From Rhizobium sp. Pop5 (lineage in GTDB: Bacteria > Pseudomonadota > Alphaproteobacteria > Rhizobiales > Rhizobiaceae), in NCBI RefSeq assembly GCF_024721175.1, contig NZ_CP099399.1, forward strand, positions 3,490,001-3,554,000: 64,000 nucleotides of DNA, given 5' to 3'. Each line of letters begins with the position of its first letter. The stretch's first letter is position 1. Shown here piece by piece: positions 36,724 through 46,260 of this stretch. Made by a program: the position numbers and the translations under genes. The notes beneath the pieces were generated by a model. That model searched no databases. It saw nothing but the letters and a program-made list of their open reading frames with translations, and was not told the origin of the DNA.

Positions 36724-37911
36724 ATGAAAACCGATAACCTGCAGAAATTGCGTGCCGACCGCGTCTGGCTCAGCGAAGACGCCTGCGATCTCGACGATTT
36801 CAGACGGCTTGCGGAGAAGACGACCATCCTTGGCGAATACCCTACGGCATCGGCGGTCGAAAAAAACATCCTGATCTATGACAGCCGCAAGATGACGGCA
36901 GCGGCCGCTACGCCGGAAGGCCGGCGCGCCGTGCTGGCCGAAATCTGCGAGGCCTTCGGCGAAGGTCCCGGCGTCGTCGTGTTCAAACATGCTTACGAAG
37001 ACACCGGCATCATCGACCGCGCCAGCACGATCTTCGACGCGATCATCGAGGAACAACACCGTACCGCAACCGGCGGCGGCGATCACTTCGCCAAGCCCGG
37101 CGCCAACGACCGCATCTGGAATTCGCTGGAAAAACACTGCCTCGCCGATCCCGCGAATTTCGCAGAATATTACGGCAACTCCATTATCGCGCTGGCAAGC
37201 GAAGCCTGGCTCGGCCCGAGCTACCAGATGACGGCGCAAGTCAACCGCGTCAATCCGGGTGGCGCAGCGCAGTCGGCCCATCGCGATTACCATCTCGGCT
37301 TCCAGTCATCTGAGATAATCCAGCAGTTTCCGGCGCATGTGCATCGGCTGTCGCCGGTACTGACACTGCAGGGCGCGGTCGCCCATTGCGACATGCCGCT
37401 CGAAAGCGGCCCGACACTCTTCCTGCCGCACAGCCAGCCCTATGTGCCGGGCTATCTTGCCCTCAAACGGCAGGAGTTCCGGGACTATTTCGAGGCCAAC
37501 CATGTCCAGCTGCCGCTCGAAAAGGGTGACGTCGTCTTCTTCAATCCCGCCCTCTTCCACGCCGCCGGAACCAACCGCTCGGCCGATATCAAGCGTGTCG
37601 CCAACCTCCTGCAGGTCTCCTCCGCCTTCGGCCGGGCAATGGAAACCGTCAACCGCGAAAGAATGAGCGCCATGCTCTTTCCCGCCTTGAAGACCTTGCA
37701 GGGCAAACTCTCACCCGATGAAATCGCCAACGCCGTCGCCGCCTGCGCCGAGGGCTATTCCTTCCCGACCAACCTCGACCGCGACCCGCCACTCGGCGGG
37801 CTGGCGCCGAAGACACAGGCGCAGCTGATGCATGAGGCGTTGCGAGAGGGCTGGTGCGGCGAAGTCTTTACGGCAGCGCTTGCTGAGCAGGCGCGGAAGA
37901 AGTTGAGTTGA
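36724..37911 (+). CDS. Phytanoyl-CoA dioxygenase family (PhyH) protein
   Basis: A 395-residue Fe(II)/2-oxoglutarate dioxygenase-like protein. The metal triad is visible: His186 and Asp188 in SAHRDYHLGF and His279 in LFHAAGTNRS, with Arg285 for 2-oxoglutarate. It would hydroxylate a small substrate; its neighbours (SDR, SMP-30 lactonase, ThuA) suggest a sugar-derived or inositol-like compound rather than a lipid. Start ATG 36724 follows GGAGGAACC. Divergent from a LacI regulator. Confidence 0.87.
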   Translation: MKTDNLQKLRADRVWLSEDACDLDDFRRLAEKTTILGEYPTASAVEKNILIYDSRKMTAAAATPEGRRAVLAEICEAFGEGPGVVVFKHAYEDTGIIDRASTIFDAIIEEQHRTATGGGDHFAKPGANDRIWNSLEKHCLADPANFAEYYGNSIIALASEAWLGPSYQMTAQVNRVNPGGAAQSAHRDYHLGFQSSEIIQQFPAHVHRLSPVLTLQGAVAHCDMPLESGPTLFLPHSQPYVPGYLALKRQEFRDYFEANHVQLPLEKGDVVFFNPALFHAAGTNRSADIKRVANLLQVSSAFGRAMETVNRERMSAMLFPALKTLQGKLSPDEIANAVAACAEGYSFPTNLDRDPPLGGLAPKTQAQLMHEALREGWCGEVFTAALAEQARKKLS

Positions 37912-37923
37912 CTTAGAGGGTGG

Positions 37924-38042
37924 GGCCCCCTCATCCGCCTGCCGGCACCTTCTCCCCGCGGGGGAGAAGAAATTCGCGGCAACGTCTCTATCCCCCTTCG
38001 CCCCAGCGGGGAGAAGGTGCCCGTAGGGCGGATGAGGGGGCC
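37924..38042. repeat. RIME-like rhizobial palindromic repeat
   Basis: A 119-base imperfect palindrome with ends GGCCCCCTCATCCGCC and GGCGGATGAGGGGGCC and inner arms CACCTTCTCCCC / GGGGAGAAGGTG. The wording matches the rhizobial intergenic mosaic elements (RIME). A related copy occurs at 59832-59936. It lies between the PhyH and SDR genes. Confidence 0.8.
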
Positions 38043-38113
38043 ACACGGCACCGACATAATATCCTCCCGCCTGCGCAGGGGGCCATTCGCACATCAATCA
38101 ACGGAGGAACCAC

Positions 38114-38935
38114 ATGAGCACGGACCACGGCCGCCTTGACGGCAAGATCGCCATCGTCACAGGCGGTACACAAGGGTTAGGGGCCACCATTGCCCGCCTC
38201 TTCGCCGAACGCGGCGCGGAAGGCATCGCCATCTGCGGCCGCAACGAAGCCAAGGGCAAGGCGAAGGCGGCCGAGATTTCGGACGCGACCGGCGTGAAGA
38301 TCGTCTATGTCAAGGCCGACCTCGCCAGGGTCGCGGACGCGCAAAATGTCGTGCGCGCCTGCGACGAGGCTTTCGGCCGGGTCGATGCGCTCGTCAATGC
38401 CGCCGCCATCACCGACCGCGGCACCATCCTCGATACAAGCCCGGAACTCTTCGACGCGATGTTTGCCGTCAATGTGCGCGCGCCGTTCTTCCTGATGCAG
38501 GAAACGGTAAAGATCATGCGCCGGGAAAAGATCGAGGGGACAATCGTCAACATCGGCTCGATGTCGGCCAAGGCTGGCCAGCCTTTCATCGCTGCCTATT
38601 GCGCCTCCAAGGGCGCATTGGAAACGCTGACGAAGAACACTGCCTATGCACTCTTGCGCAACCGCATCCGTGTCAACGGCCTCAACATCGGCTGGATGGC
38701 CTCCGAAGGCGAGGACCGCATCCAGCGCGAATATCACAATGCACCGGCCGACTGGCTCGAGAAGGCGGCATCAGGCCAGCCCTTCGGCCGTCTCGTCGAT
38801 CCGCATGAGGTGGCGCGTGCCTGCGCCTACCTGTCGTCTTCCGAATCCGGCTTGATGACCGGCTCGGTCATCTGCTTCGACCAGTCGATCTGGGGAGCTT
38901 ACGACGGTTCCCCGCACCCTGTCGCGGCCCTCTGA
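38114..38935 (+). CDS. SDR-family oxidoreductase
   Basis: A 273-residue short-chain dehydrogenase. Cofactor site IVTGGTQGLG, Asn of the catalytic tetrad in LVNAAAIT, Ser in VNIGSMSAK and Tyr162/Lys166 in AYCASK are all present, so it should be an active NAD(P)-dependent dehydrogenase. Together with PhyH upstream and SMP-30 downstream on the same strand it may process a sugar or polyol. Start ATG 38114 has GGAGG upstream. Confidence 0.92.
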   Translation: MSTDHGRLDGKIAIVTGGTQGLGATIARLFAERGAEGIAICGRNEAKGKAKAAEISDATGVKIVYVKADLARVADAQNVVRACDEAFGRVDALVNAAAITDRGTILDTSPELFDAMFAVNVRAPFFLMQETVKIMRREKIEGTIVNIGSMSAKAGQPFIAAYCASKGALETLTKNTAYALLRNRIRVNGLNIGWMASEGEDRIQREYHNAPADWLEKAASGQPFGRLVDPHEVARACAYLSSSESGLMTGSVICFDQSIWGAYDGSPHPVAAL

Positions 38936-39029
38936 CGCAACCGGAGCCCGGCATTTCCGCCGCCGGGCTCTGGCACCTCCCGGTATTTGCCGCTACCAAG
39001 GGAGCGACAGCATTCAGGAGGAAACTGGC

Positions 39030-39941
39030 GTGGCCGACAATCCGCTTTACGATATCCGCGATGAACGTTTCGGCGCTCTGGTCATCGGCAGCGCAGCCCT
39101 CGACGAGCTCTATTCGGACTGCCGCTGGACGGAAGGCCCGGTCTGGTTTTCCGATCTGAACTGCCTTCTCTGGAGCGATATCCCGAACGAACGCATGATG
39201 CGCTGGACGCCGGACGGTACCGTCTCCGTCTTCCGCTCGCCCTCCAACTATGTCAACGGCAACACCCGTGATCGGCAAGGCCGGCTGGTCTCCTGCGAAC
39301 ATGGCGGCCGCCGCGTCACCCGCACGGAGACGGACGGCACGATCACGGTTCTCGCCGATAGCTACCGGGGAAAACGCCTGAACTCGCCGAACGACGTCGT
39401 CGTCCATTCCGATGGTGGGATCTGGTTCACCGATCCGACTTACGGCATTCTGTCGGACTACGAAGGCCACAAGGCAGAGCCCGAACAACCCAGCCGCAAC
39501 GTTTACCGGATCGACCCCGCCAGCGGCGCGATCGAAGCCGTCGTGGAGGATTTCATTCAGCCGAACGGCCTCGCCTTCTCGCCCGACGAGACGAAGCTCT
39601 ACATCGCCGATTCCGGCTCGGCAAACCATGACGTGCCGCGCCATATAAGAGTTTTCGACGTCGTCGACGGCAGGAGGCTCGAAAACAGCCGCTATTTCTG
39701 CAGCCTCGATGCCGGCAACCCCGATGGTTTCCGCTTCGACGTCAGCGGCAATCTCTGGACCAGCGCTTGCGATGGCGTGCACTGCTTCTCGCCTGATGGC
39801 ACCCTGCTCGGCAAGGTCAAGGTGCCGCAGACGGTGTCCAATCTCACCTTCGGCGGCCCCAAGAAAAACCGGCTCTTCATCACCGCAACGCGCTCGGTCT
39901 ATTCGATCTATACGAAGACGAACGGCGCACAATATCCCTAA
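39030..39941 (+). CDS. SMP-30/gluconolactonase family protein
   Basis: A 303-residue six-bladed propeller hydrolase with the family motifs WTEGPVWFSD, NGLAFSPDETKLYIADSG and a Ca-binding Asn-Asp segment (LNSPNDVVVHSDGGIWFTD). It would hydrolyse a sugar lactone such as glucono-1,5-lactone. GTG 39030 has AGGAGG upstream. It lies 94 bases after the SDR gene and probably acts on the lactone that a sugar dehydrogenase would make. Confidence 0.92.
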   Translation: MADNPLYDIRDERFGALVIGSAALDELYSDCRWTEGPVWFSDLNCLLWSDIPNERMMRWTPDGTVSVFRSPSNYVNGNTRDRQGRLVSCEHGGRRVTRTETDGTITVLADSYRGKRLNSPNDVVVHSDGGIWFTDPTYGILSDYEGHKAEPEQPSRNVYRIDPASGAIEAVVEDFIQPNGLAFSPDETKLYIADSGSANHDVPRHIRVFDVVDGRRLENSRYFCSLDAGNPDGFRFDVSGNLWTSACDGVHCFSPDGTLLGKVKVPQTVSNLTFGGPKKNRLFITATRSVYSIYTKTNGAQYP

Positions 39942-39975
39942 GGGCAGAGCGCGCCGCCGAAATACGCGGGTAGCT

Positions 39976-40725
39976 TTAGCCTTTCATGGCATGCGGCCTG
40001 CCGTGCAGCGGCTGGGCGCGATGCCAGTTCTCCAGGATGCGGCCATCCGTGTGTTTCTGCCGCGCCCAGCGGATCCCGTTCGAAATCACCTTATGCACGG
40101 TCTTGTCGTGATAGATCGGGTAAGTCTCGTGGCCGGGGCTGAAGAAGAAGATGCGCCCCCGCCCGCGCTGGAAGGTGCAGCCGCTGCGGAACACCTCGCC
40201 GCCGGAATACCATGAAATGAACACCAGCTCGTCCGGCTGCGGAATGTCGAAGGGTTCGCCGTACATTTCCGAGGCATTGACTTCGAAATAGGGCGGCAGG
40301 CCCTCGGCGATCGGATGCGAGGGATTGACCACCCAGACGCGTTCCAGATCGCCGTCCGGCGTCTCGCGCCAGGAAAGATTGGCATTGGTACCCATTAGCC
40401 GGCGAAAAAGCTTCGAATGGTGGCCGGAATGCAGCACCAGCAGACCCATGCCCTTGAGAACACGCTGCTGCACGCGGTCGATCAGCCCGTCGCTGACCTC
40501 CTCATGTGCCATATGCCCCCACCAGAGCAGCACGTCAGTATCGCTGAGCACGCTGTCCGGCAGGCCCTCGTCGGGATCGTCGAGCGTACCCCGACGGATT
40601 TCGAAATCCGGATGAGCAATGCCGGCGGCGATCGCCCCGTCGATGCGGTCGGGATAAATCTCCTGGACTTCCCTGTGGAGCTGCTCGTGGCGTCCCTCGT
40701 TCCAGATGGTAACCTTGATTGTCAT
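39976..40725 (-). CDS. ThuA-like protein
   Basis: A 249-residue ThuA-family protein (class I glutamine amidotransferase-like fold) with VLLWWGHMAHEEV, LLVLHSGHHSKLFRRLMGT and FFFSPGHETYPIYHD. In S. meliloti ThuA and ThuB convert trehalose and related disaccharides through keto-derivatives after import by ThuEFGK. Here the gene is last in an ABC operon of the same order (binding protein, two permeases, ATPase, ThuA). The substrate need not be trehalose. A ThuB-like Gfo/Idh gene lies divergent at 45247. Confidence 0.85.
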   Translation of the reverse strand: MTIKVTIWNEGRHEQLHREVQEIYPDRIDGAIAAGIAHPDFEIRRGTLDDPDEGLPDSVLSDTDVLLWWGHMAHEEVSDGLIDRVQQRVLKGMGLLVLHSGHHSKLFRRLMGTNANLSWRETPDGDLERVWVVNPSHPIAEGLPPYFEVNASEMYGEPFDIPQPDELVFISWYSGGEVFRSGCTFQRGRGRIFFFSPGHETYPIYHDKTVHKVISNGIRWARQKHTDGRILENWHRAQPLHGRPHAMKG

Positions 40726-40746
40726 GGAATTCCTCGATCTTTGATG

Positions 40747-41829
40747 TCAGGCGGTTGCCGGACGGATCACCCGGCCGGCGGAATCGAACAGGTGGCAGGC
40801 GGCGGGATCGGTCGTCAGCGACACACGGTCGCCCGGCCGTGTCGCGATATCGCCTTCGGCGCGCACGACGATCGGCTGCTGTTGCGAGCCGACGGTCATG
40901 TAGGTCTCAACGCCCAGGCGCTCGACGATGACGACCTCGGCGGTAAAGTTGCCTTGGCCCTCGGACGCGATCTTCAGATGCTCCGGCCGGATGCCGAGCT
41001 TGGCCTCACCCTGCGGCACGGCGCCACCGGCGTCGGCGAGATCGAGTGAAAGCCCGATCGGGCTCGCAAGATGCAGCGAGCCTGCCGAGGCCCGGGTCGC
41101 GGTGACCGGGATGATGTTCATCTTCGGTGAGCCGATGAAGGTCGCGACGAATTCATTGTCCGGCTGATGGTAGAGCGACATCGGCGCCCCTTCCTGTGCC
41201 ACCACGCCCTTGTTCAGCACCACGATACGATCCGCCATCGTCATCGCCTCCACCTGGTCGTGGGTGACGTAAACGACGGTCGCCTTCAACTCGCGGTGCA
41301 GGCGCTGCAGCTCCGCGCGCATCTGCACGCGGAGCGCCGAATCGAGGTTCGACAGCGGCTCGTCGAACAGGATCAGCGCCGGCTTCTTGATGATGGCCCG
41401 GCCGATCGCCACGCGCTGGCGCTGGCCGCCGGAAAGAGCGGCCGGACGGCGGTCGAGATAGTCGGTGAGCTGCAGGATCTCGGCGACCCCTTCCACCTGC
41501 CGGCGGATTTCCGCCCCCGGCACCTTCTTCAGGCTGAGGGAGAAACCGATGTTTTCGGCAACGCTCATATGCGGATAGAGCGCATAGGACTGGAACACCA
41601 TGGCAATGCCGCGTTTGTCGGGCGGCACATCGTTGATGCGCTTGCCATTGAGGATAAGATCACCCTCGTCGATGCCTTCAAGGCCGGCGATCATGCGCAG
41701 CAGCGTCGACTTGCCACATCCGGACGGACCGACGAAGACGGCGAATTCCCCGTCTTCCACCGTGATGTCGACGCCTTTGATGACCTCGAGCGCACCGTAG
41801 AATTTGCGAACGTTTCTGAGATTGATCAT
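40747..41829 (-). CDS. Sugar ABC transporter ATP-binding protein (UgpC/ThuK-type)
   Basis: A 360-residue ATPase with Walker [10 protein letters not shown], signature [14 protein letters not shown], Walker [14 protein letters not shown] and a C-terminal TOBE domain (LGIRPEHLKIASE). It energises the permeases encoded immediately upstream. The gene is similar in plan to the ATPases at 18604 and 49768 but belongs to a separate system. Confidence 0.93.
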   Translation of the reverse strand: MINLRNVRKFYGALEVIKGVDITVEDGEFAVFVGPSGCGKSTLLRMIAGLEGIDEGDLILNGKRINDVPPDKRGIAMVFQSYALYPHMSVAENIGFSLSLKKVPGAEIRRQVEGVAEILQLTDYLDRRPAALSGGQRQRVAIGRAIIKKPALILFDEPLSNLDSALRVQMRAELQRLHRELKATVVYVTHDQVEAMTMADRIVVLNKGVVAQEGAPMSLYHQPDNEFVATFIGSPKMNIIPVTATRASAGSLHLASPIGLSLDLADAGGAVPQGEAKLGIRPEHLKIASEGQGNFTAEVVIVERLGVETYMTVGSQQQPIVVRAEGDIATRPGDRVSLTTDPAACHLFDSAGRVIRPATA

Positions 41830-41847
41830 CCGTTTCTCTTTCTGATC

Positions 41848-42759
41848 TCAGCCCTTCACGCCGCCCGAGAACGTCTGGACGAGGAAGCGCCGCGCAAAGC
41901 CGAAGGCGACGACGGCGGGCAGCAGGTAGATGAAGGCGAGCGCCGTCAGCAGGCCGTAGTCGATCTCGTTGATGCGCAGGAAGGCGCGGAAGAGACCGAG
42001 CGGCAGCGTCTGCAGCTCCGGCGACGACAGGAAGATCAGCGGCAGCAGGAAGTCGCCCCAGGCCGACATGAAGGCGAAGAGCCCGGCGGCCGCCAGCCCC
42101 GGCAGCGCCAGCGGGATCAGCACCCGGCGGATGCGCTGGATGAGCGTCGCCCCGTCCATCAGCGCCGCCTCTTCGTAGTCCCTCGGCAGGCCGTCGAAGA
42201 AGGTCTTCATGATCCAGAGCGCCAGCGGCAACTGCATCGTCGCCAGCACCAGGATCAGGCCGAGATAGCCGTCGATGAAGCCGGTCCAGCGCATGATGTC
42301 GCGCGCATAGCTGCCGAAGATCGGCCGCAGCACTGCCGCTTCGGCATTGTTCAGCGTCAGCAGGAACTTGTAGAGCGGCACGACGAGGGCCGTCGGCGGC
42401 AGCACCCGGATGAGCAGGATCGCATAGAGGAAAGGCAGCTTCCACCAGGCCCTGGTGCGCGACAGCGCATAACCGCCGAGCCCGGCAAGTACCATGACCA
42501 GCAACGTGGCGCTGCCGACCACGAAGAGCGAGTTGAACAGCCACTTCGCTCCGTCCTCCTTGGTGAAGACCCTGACATAATTGGCGAAGGTCCACTGCTC
42601 CGGCCAATGGAGAAAAAGCTGCGAATTGCCGTCAAACGAGGCGAGCAGCACCCAGAAGAACGGCACGGCGCAGAAAATCGAGATCAGCGACAAGGTCGCA
42701 TAGGCGATGAGGTCGGAACGGCCCTTGTTTGCGCTTTCGCTCGGGGAAACGACGGCCAT
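41848..42759 (-). CDS. Sugar ABC transporter permease (MalG-type)
   Basis: A 303-residue permease with six predicted helices and an EAA loop (EEAALMDGATLIQRIRRVLI). It begins one base after its partner permease. Belongs to the ThuA-linked glycoside importer. Confidence 0.92.
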   Translation of the reverse strand: MAVVSPSESANKGRSDLIAYATLSLISIFCAVPFFWVLLASFDGNSQLFLHWPEQWTFANYVRVFTKEDGAKWLFNSLFVVGSATLLVMVLAGLGGYALSRTRAWWKLPFLYAILLIRVLPPTALVVPLYKFLLTLNNAEAAVLRPIFGSYARDIMRWTGFIDGYLGLILVLATMQLPLALWIMKTFFDGLPRDYEEAALMDGATLIQRIRRVLIPLALPGLAAAGLFAFMSAWGDFLLPLIFLSSPELQTLPLGLFRAFLRINEIDYGLLTALAFIYLLPAVVAFGFARRFLVQTFSGGVKG

Positions 42760-42760
42760 C

Positions 42761-43648
42761 TCAGACCTCCACCTTCATGGCTCGCACATAGGCGATGCCC
42801 AGGATCAGCGAGATCACGAGCGCGACGACGGCGACCGCGGCGCCATATCCCAGCTGGAACGCCGTGAAGGACTGGTTGTAGATATAGATGCTGATGACTT
42901 CGGTCGCCCCGCCCGGTCCGCCGCGCGTCAGCGCATAGACGAGGCCGAAGACGGCGATGGTTGAGACGGCCGAGATTAGCATGTAGAGCAGGATCGTCGG
43001 CATCATCAGCGGCAGAGTGATGCGGCGGAACGTCTGCGAGGGTGTCGCGCCGTCCATGCGCGCCGCCTCGTAGATCTCGGCGGGAATGGTGCTGAGGCCC
43101 GCGGTCAGCAGGATCATCGCGGTGGCAATGCCGCGCCAGGTATTGACGACGATGATCATCGACAGGGGAAAAACCTGCAGCCAGTCGGCCGGGGTGACTC
43201 CGAAGAAGCCGACGATGCGGCTGAGGGTGGCATTGTTGCCGCCCGCCAACATCGAAATCCACATAAAGCCGGCGACGACTTCCGGAGCGGCATTCGGCAG
43301 CAGGATGATCGACGAGAAGAGCCTGCGGAAGCGGATCGGCCGGCGCAGCGCCATTGCCGAGATCAAGCCGAGCACGAACTGGCCGATGACGGCGGACCCG
43401 ATGACGAAGACGAAGGTGACGAACAGCGCATTCCAGAACTTGGCGTCGTTGAAGAGCCTGGCATAGTTCCTGAAGCCGACGAAGCGCGGCCGAAGTGCCG
43501 CCGCCCCGGTCAGGGCCTCGTTGGTGAAACTCAGATAGATGGAATAGATCGCCGGGTAGATGACGAAGGCCAGAAGCAGTACGAGCGAAGGCAGCAGGAT
43601 CAACAGCCATTGCCGCTCGGCGCGCTTTTCATGAGAGTTTCGGGCCAT
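42761..43648 (-). CDS. Sugar ABC transporter permease (MalF-type)
   Basis: A 295-residue permease with six predicted helices and an EAA loop ([20 protein letters not shown]). ATG 43648 (MARNSHEKRAERQW) is used; the longer frame starts with TTG. It is 101 bases downstream of the binding-protein gene and one base before the next permease. Confidence 0.92.
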   Translation of the reverse strand: MARNSHEKRAERQWLLILLPSLVLLLAFVIYPAIYSIYLSFTNEALTGAAALRPRFVGFRNYARLFNDAKFWNALFVTFVFVIGSAVIGQFVLGLISAMALRRPIRFRRLFSSIILLPNAAPEVVAGFMWISMLAGGNNATLSRIVGFFGVTPADWLQVFPLSMIIVVNTWRGIATAMILLTAGLSTIPAEIYEAARMDGATPSQTFRRITLPLMMPTILLYMLISAVSTIAVFGLVYALTRGGPGGATEVISIYIYNQSFTAFQLGYGAAVAVVALVISLILGIAYVRAMKVEV

Positions 43649-43749
43649 GGAAGCTGACAACCTTGCCGAATGAAGCGGCTTACCAGATGAACGCGGGAAG
43701 ACGCGGGCAATAGCGCCGCGTCCCCATTCGCTGGGAAGAAAGCGGAAAC

Positions 43750-45042
43750 TTACTTCACCTTGTCGTCACCGAGCGTTTCCTTGACGTAGTCGACAAGGAT
43801 CTTCTGGGCGCCGGCAGCATCGGTTTCCTTGCGCAGCAGCGCTTCGGTGGCGCGCGCGACACCTTCCGCGACCGTGCCGAAGCCGGAAGCCTGCTTCAGG
43901 AATACGCCGTTCTCAGCCGCCGCATGGATCGGAACGAGTTCCGCCAGCTTCTGGAAGTCGGCATTCTTTGCAGCGTCCTTGCTGGCCGGAATGTTGCCGA
44001 TGCGGGCGGCATAGGACACCTGGGTTTCGATGGAGCCGATCTCCATCAGCGCCTTGATCGCAAGCTCGGTGTTGGCCGATTTCGCATTGACGGCCCACGG
44101 CGCGGCAAGATTGGCGAGCACGTACTGGCCGCTGTTCTGGCCGGGAACCGTCCAGGTGCCGACCACCTTCGTCACCTCAGGGATCGGGTTCTTGCTTTCG
44201 CGGCCCCAGTCGAAAATGTAGCACCAGGAGCCGCAGGTGGTCGCGGCGAGTTTGCCGGCCGGGAACATCTGGTACTTCGGCACGACCCAGGGCTCGGGCC
44301 CGAGCAACGGCTGCGTCGGCATCAGATCCTTGTCGATCAGTTCCTTGTAGACGCCGAAGACATCCTTGATGCCCTCACCGTTGAGATCCAGCTTACCATC
44401 GGCATCGGCAAGCTGCGGCGTCTTGGAACCGACGAGCAGGTGCTGGAAGCCTTCGTCGAAAGCGCCGCTGCCCCAGGAGACGCCGGCGGGGAAGAGCAGG
44501 CCATAGGCGCCGGTCTTCTGCTTGATTTCAGCCGCCCGATCGAGAAGCTCCCGCCATGTCTTCGGCTGTTCGGTGGAGATGCCGGCCTTTTCGAGAACGT
44601 CCTTGCGGTAATAGATTTCCTGGATACCGAGCATGAACGGCATCACATAGGTTTCGCCATCCGGGCTGACGGCAAGCGCCTTGGCGACGTCATAGAGATT
44701 GGCGTAACCGTCCCAGGCCTTGAACTCCGTGGTAACGGGCGCGAGGTAGCCGGCCTCCACCATGTCGGCGACGGCAGCCGTCGTCGGGATGGAGAACAGG
44801 TCTGGCGCGTTGCCGGCGCCGAGTTCCGTCAGCAGCTTGGTCAGGTAATCCTTGTCGGGGGCCGGATATTCGACGACCTCGACGGTCACCCCGTATTTCT
44901 TTTCGATCCGTTCGACCGTCGACTTCATCGCATCGATGCCGGCCTGGCCGTGATTTGCAATTCGGATTGTTTCAGCCTGCGCCAGCGTCGAAACCGCGCT
45001 CAGCAGGATGGCGCACAGGCCACCAAGAACCGTCTTCTTCAA
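43750..45042 (-). CDS. Sugar ABC transporter substrate-binding protein
   Basis: A 430-residue periplasmic binding protein of the CUT1 class. A TTG start at 45042 is preferred because GGGAGG lies eight bases upstream and the encoded N-terminus (KKTVLGGLCAILLSAVSTLA) is a clean signal peptide; the longer frame to 45123 spoils it. The mature protein has APDLFSIPTTAAVADMVEAG and YYRKDVLEKAGISTEQPKTW. Ligand probably a glycoside or disaccharide, inferred from ThuA, GH2 and oxidoreductases around it. Transcribed divergently from the Gfo/Idh gene. Confidence 0.88.
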   Translation of the reverse strand: MKKTVLGGLCAILLSAVSTLAQAETIRIANHGQAGIDAMKSTVERIEKKYGVTVEVVEYPAPDKDYLTKLLTELGAGNAPDLFSIPTTAAVADMVEAGYLAPVTTEFKAWDGYANLYDVAKALAVSPDGETYVMPFMLGIQEIYYRKDVLEKAGISTEQPKTWRELLDRAAEIKQKTGAYGLLFPAGVSWGSGAFDEGFQHLLVGSKTPQLADADGKLDLNGEGIKDVFGVYKELIDKDLMPTQPLLGPEPWVVPKYQMFPAGKLAATTCGSWCYIFDWGRESKNPIPEVTKVVGTWTVPGQNSGQYVLANLAAPWAVNAKSANTELAIKALMEIGSIETQVSYAARIGNIPASKDAAKNADFQKLAELVPIHAAAENGVFLKQASGFGTVAEGVARATEALLRKETDAAGAQKILVDYVKETLGDDKVK

Positions 45043-45205
45043 CGAAAATCCTCCCTTTTTTAGAGACACGGCGCCCTCCAGCACCGGCGGCACAAAATGT
45101 ACACGCATTCCAATTACTGACAAGACGGATTCTGAAAAGAATCGATGAGCCGCTTTAAATCATTGATTTAACATAAATATATACGGCTTGCTTCCACCGA
45201 TCAGT

Positions 45206-45225
45206 TTGTGTAATCGTGTACACAA
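45206..45225. promoter_or_regulatory. Possible operator in the divergent transporter/oxidoreductase promoter region
   Basis: Inverted repeat TTGTGTA-n6-TACACAA with a nested GTGTACAC. Related TGTACAC appears again near 45095-45102. It sits between the binding-protein gene (-) and the Gfo/Idh gene (+), and a LacI regulator follows the latter, so it may be that regulator's site. Confidence 0.45.
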
Positions 45226-45246
45226 TATCTTCAGGGAGGAATTTTC

Positions 45247-46251
45247 ATGTCTGGGAAATTACGCCTCGGCGTTATCGGCGCCGGGTTGAAGGCGGCGGAA
45301 TATGCCACGAGCTGGGCCAAGATGCCGGAGATCGAATTCGCAGCACTGGCTGACACGACTGCGGCCTCGCGTCAGCGCCTGATCGACGTCTGCCTCGCTG
45401 CCGGCGCGCCCGAACCGAAGGGGTTCGAGGACTATCGCGAGATGCTCGCCGAAATGAAAAGCAAGCTCGACATCGTCTATGTCTCCACCCCCCATGCCTT
45501 CCATGCAGAGCAGGCGACCGCCGTCGCCGCGGCAGGCCTCGACCTCTTCCTGGAAAAGCCGATGGTGACGACGGTCGCCGAGGCCGAGCGACTGATCGCC
45601 GCGCAGAAAAAAAGCGGCGTTACCATCGTCACCGCCTTCCAGGGCGGCCTGTCGCCGCTGGTGCTCGACACGCGCAAGCGGGCGCTTGCCGGCGAATTCG
45701 GCGAATTGATCGCCATATCGGGCATGATCTGGGAAAGCTGGGCGTCCAACTATGATGGCCACTGGAAACAGCAGCCGGAAATATCAGGTGGCGGCTTCAT
45801 GTTCGATACCGGCGCTCACATGATGAACACCGTCTGCCTGCTGGCCAATTCCGATTTCGATAGCGTGTCGGCCTATATGAACAATCACGGCAAACAGGTC
45901 GACATATCAACCGCCGTCTCCGCCCGGCTGAAGAACGGCGCACTGGCGACGCTGACGGCGGCCGGCGAAGGCCCTCCCGGCTGCGCCTCGGACATCACCT
46001 TCTTCTATTCGAAATCGATCGTGCGCATCGACGCCTGGGGCGGCTGGCGCGAGATCAGCGCCGGCCGCACCGCCGCGCCGCGCGAGGCGGCCGAAATTCT
46101 CGGTAATCCCATGAAGAATTTCCTCGCTATCCGCGAGGGGAAAATGGAAAACTCCGGCTCCGTTGAAATGGGCCTCAGATTCGCTAGGCTGTGGGATGCA
46201 ATCAAGGAATCGGCAGCGGCCGGCGGCGCCCCCGTCAGGATCGCCGCCTGA
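45247..46251 (+). CDS. Gfo/Idh/MocA-family oxidoreductase
   Basis: A 334-residue NAD(P)-dependent sugar dehydrogenase-like protein: Rossmann start LGVIGAGLKAAEYATSW, the EKP motif (FLEKPMVTTVAEAE) and the C-terminal active-site region GGFMFDTGAHMMN with a plausible catalytic Asp-His. ThuB of S. meliloti is a member of this family. Start ATG 45247 has GGGAGGAA upstream. It is likely co-transcribed with the LacI gene nine bases downstream and works on the sugar imported by the divergent transporter. Confidence 0.9.
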   Translation: MSGKLRLGVIGAGLKAAEYATSWAKMPEIEFAALADTTAASRQRLIDVCLAAGAPEPKGFEDYREMLAEMKSKLDIVYVSTPHAFHAEQATAVAAAGLDLFLEKPMVTTVAEAERLIAAQKKSGVTIVTAFQGGLSPLVLDTRKRALAGEFGELIAISGMIWESWASNYDGHWKQQPEISGGGFMFDTGAHMMNTVCLLANSDFDSVSAYMNNHGKQVDISTAVSARLKNGALATLTAAGEGPPGCASDITFFYSKSIVRIDAWGGWREISAGRTAAPREAAEILGNPMKNFLAIREGKMENSGSVEMGLRFARLWDAIKESAAAGGAPVRIAA

Positions 46252-46260
46252 CAGGCGAAG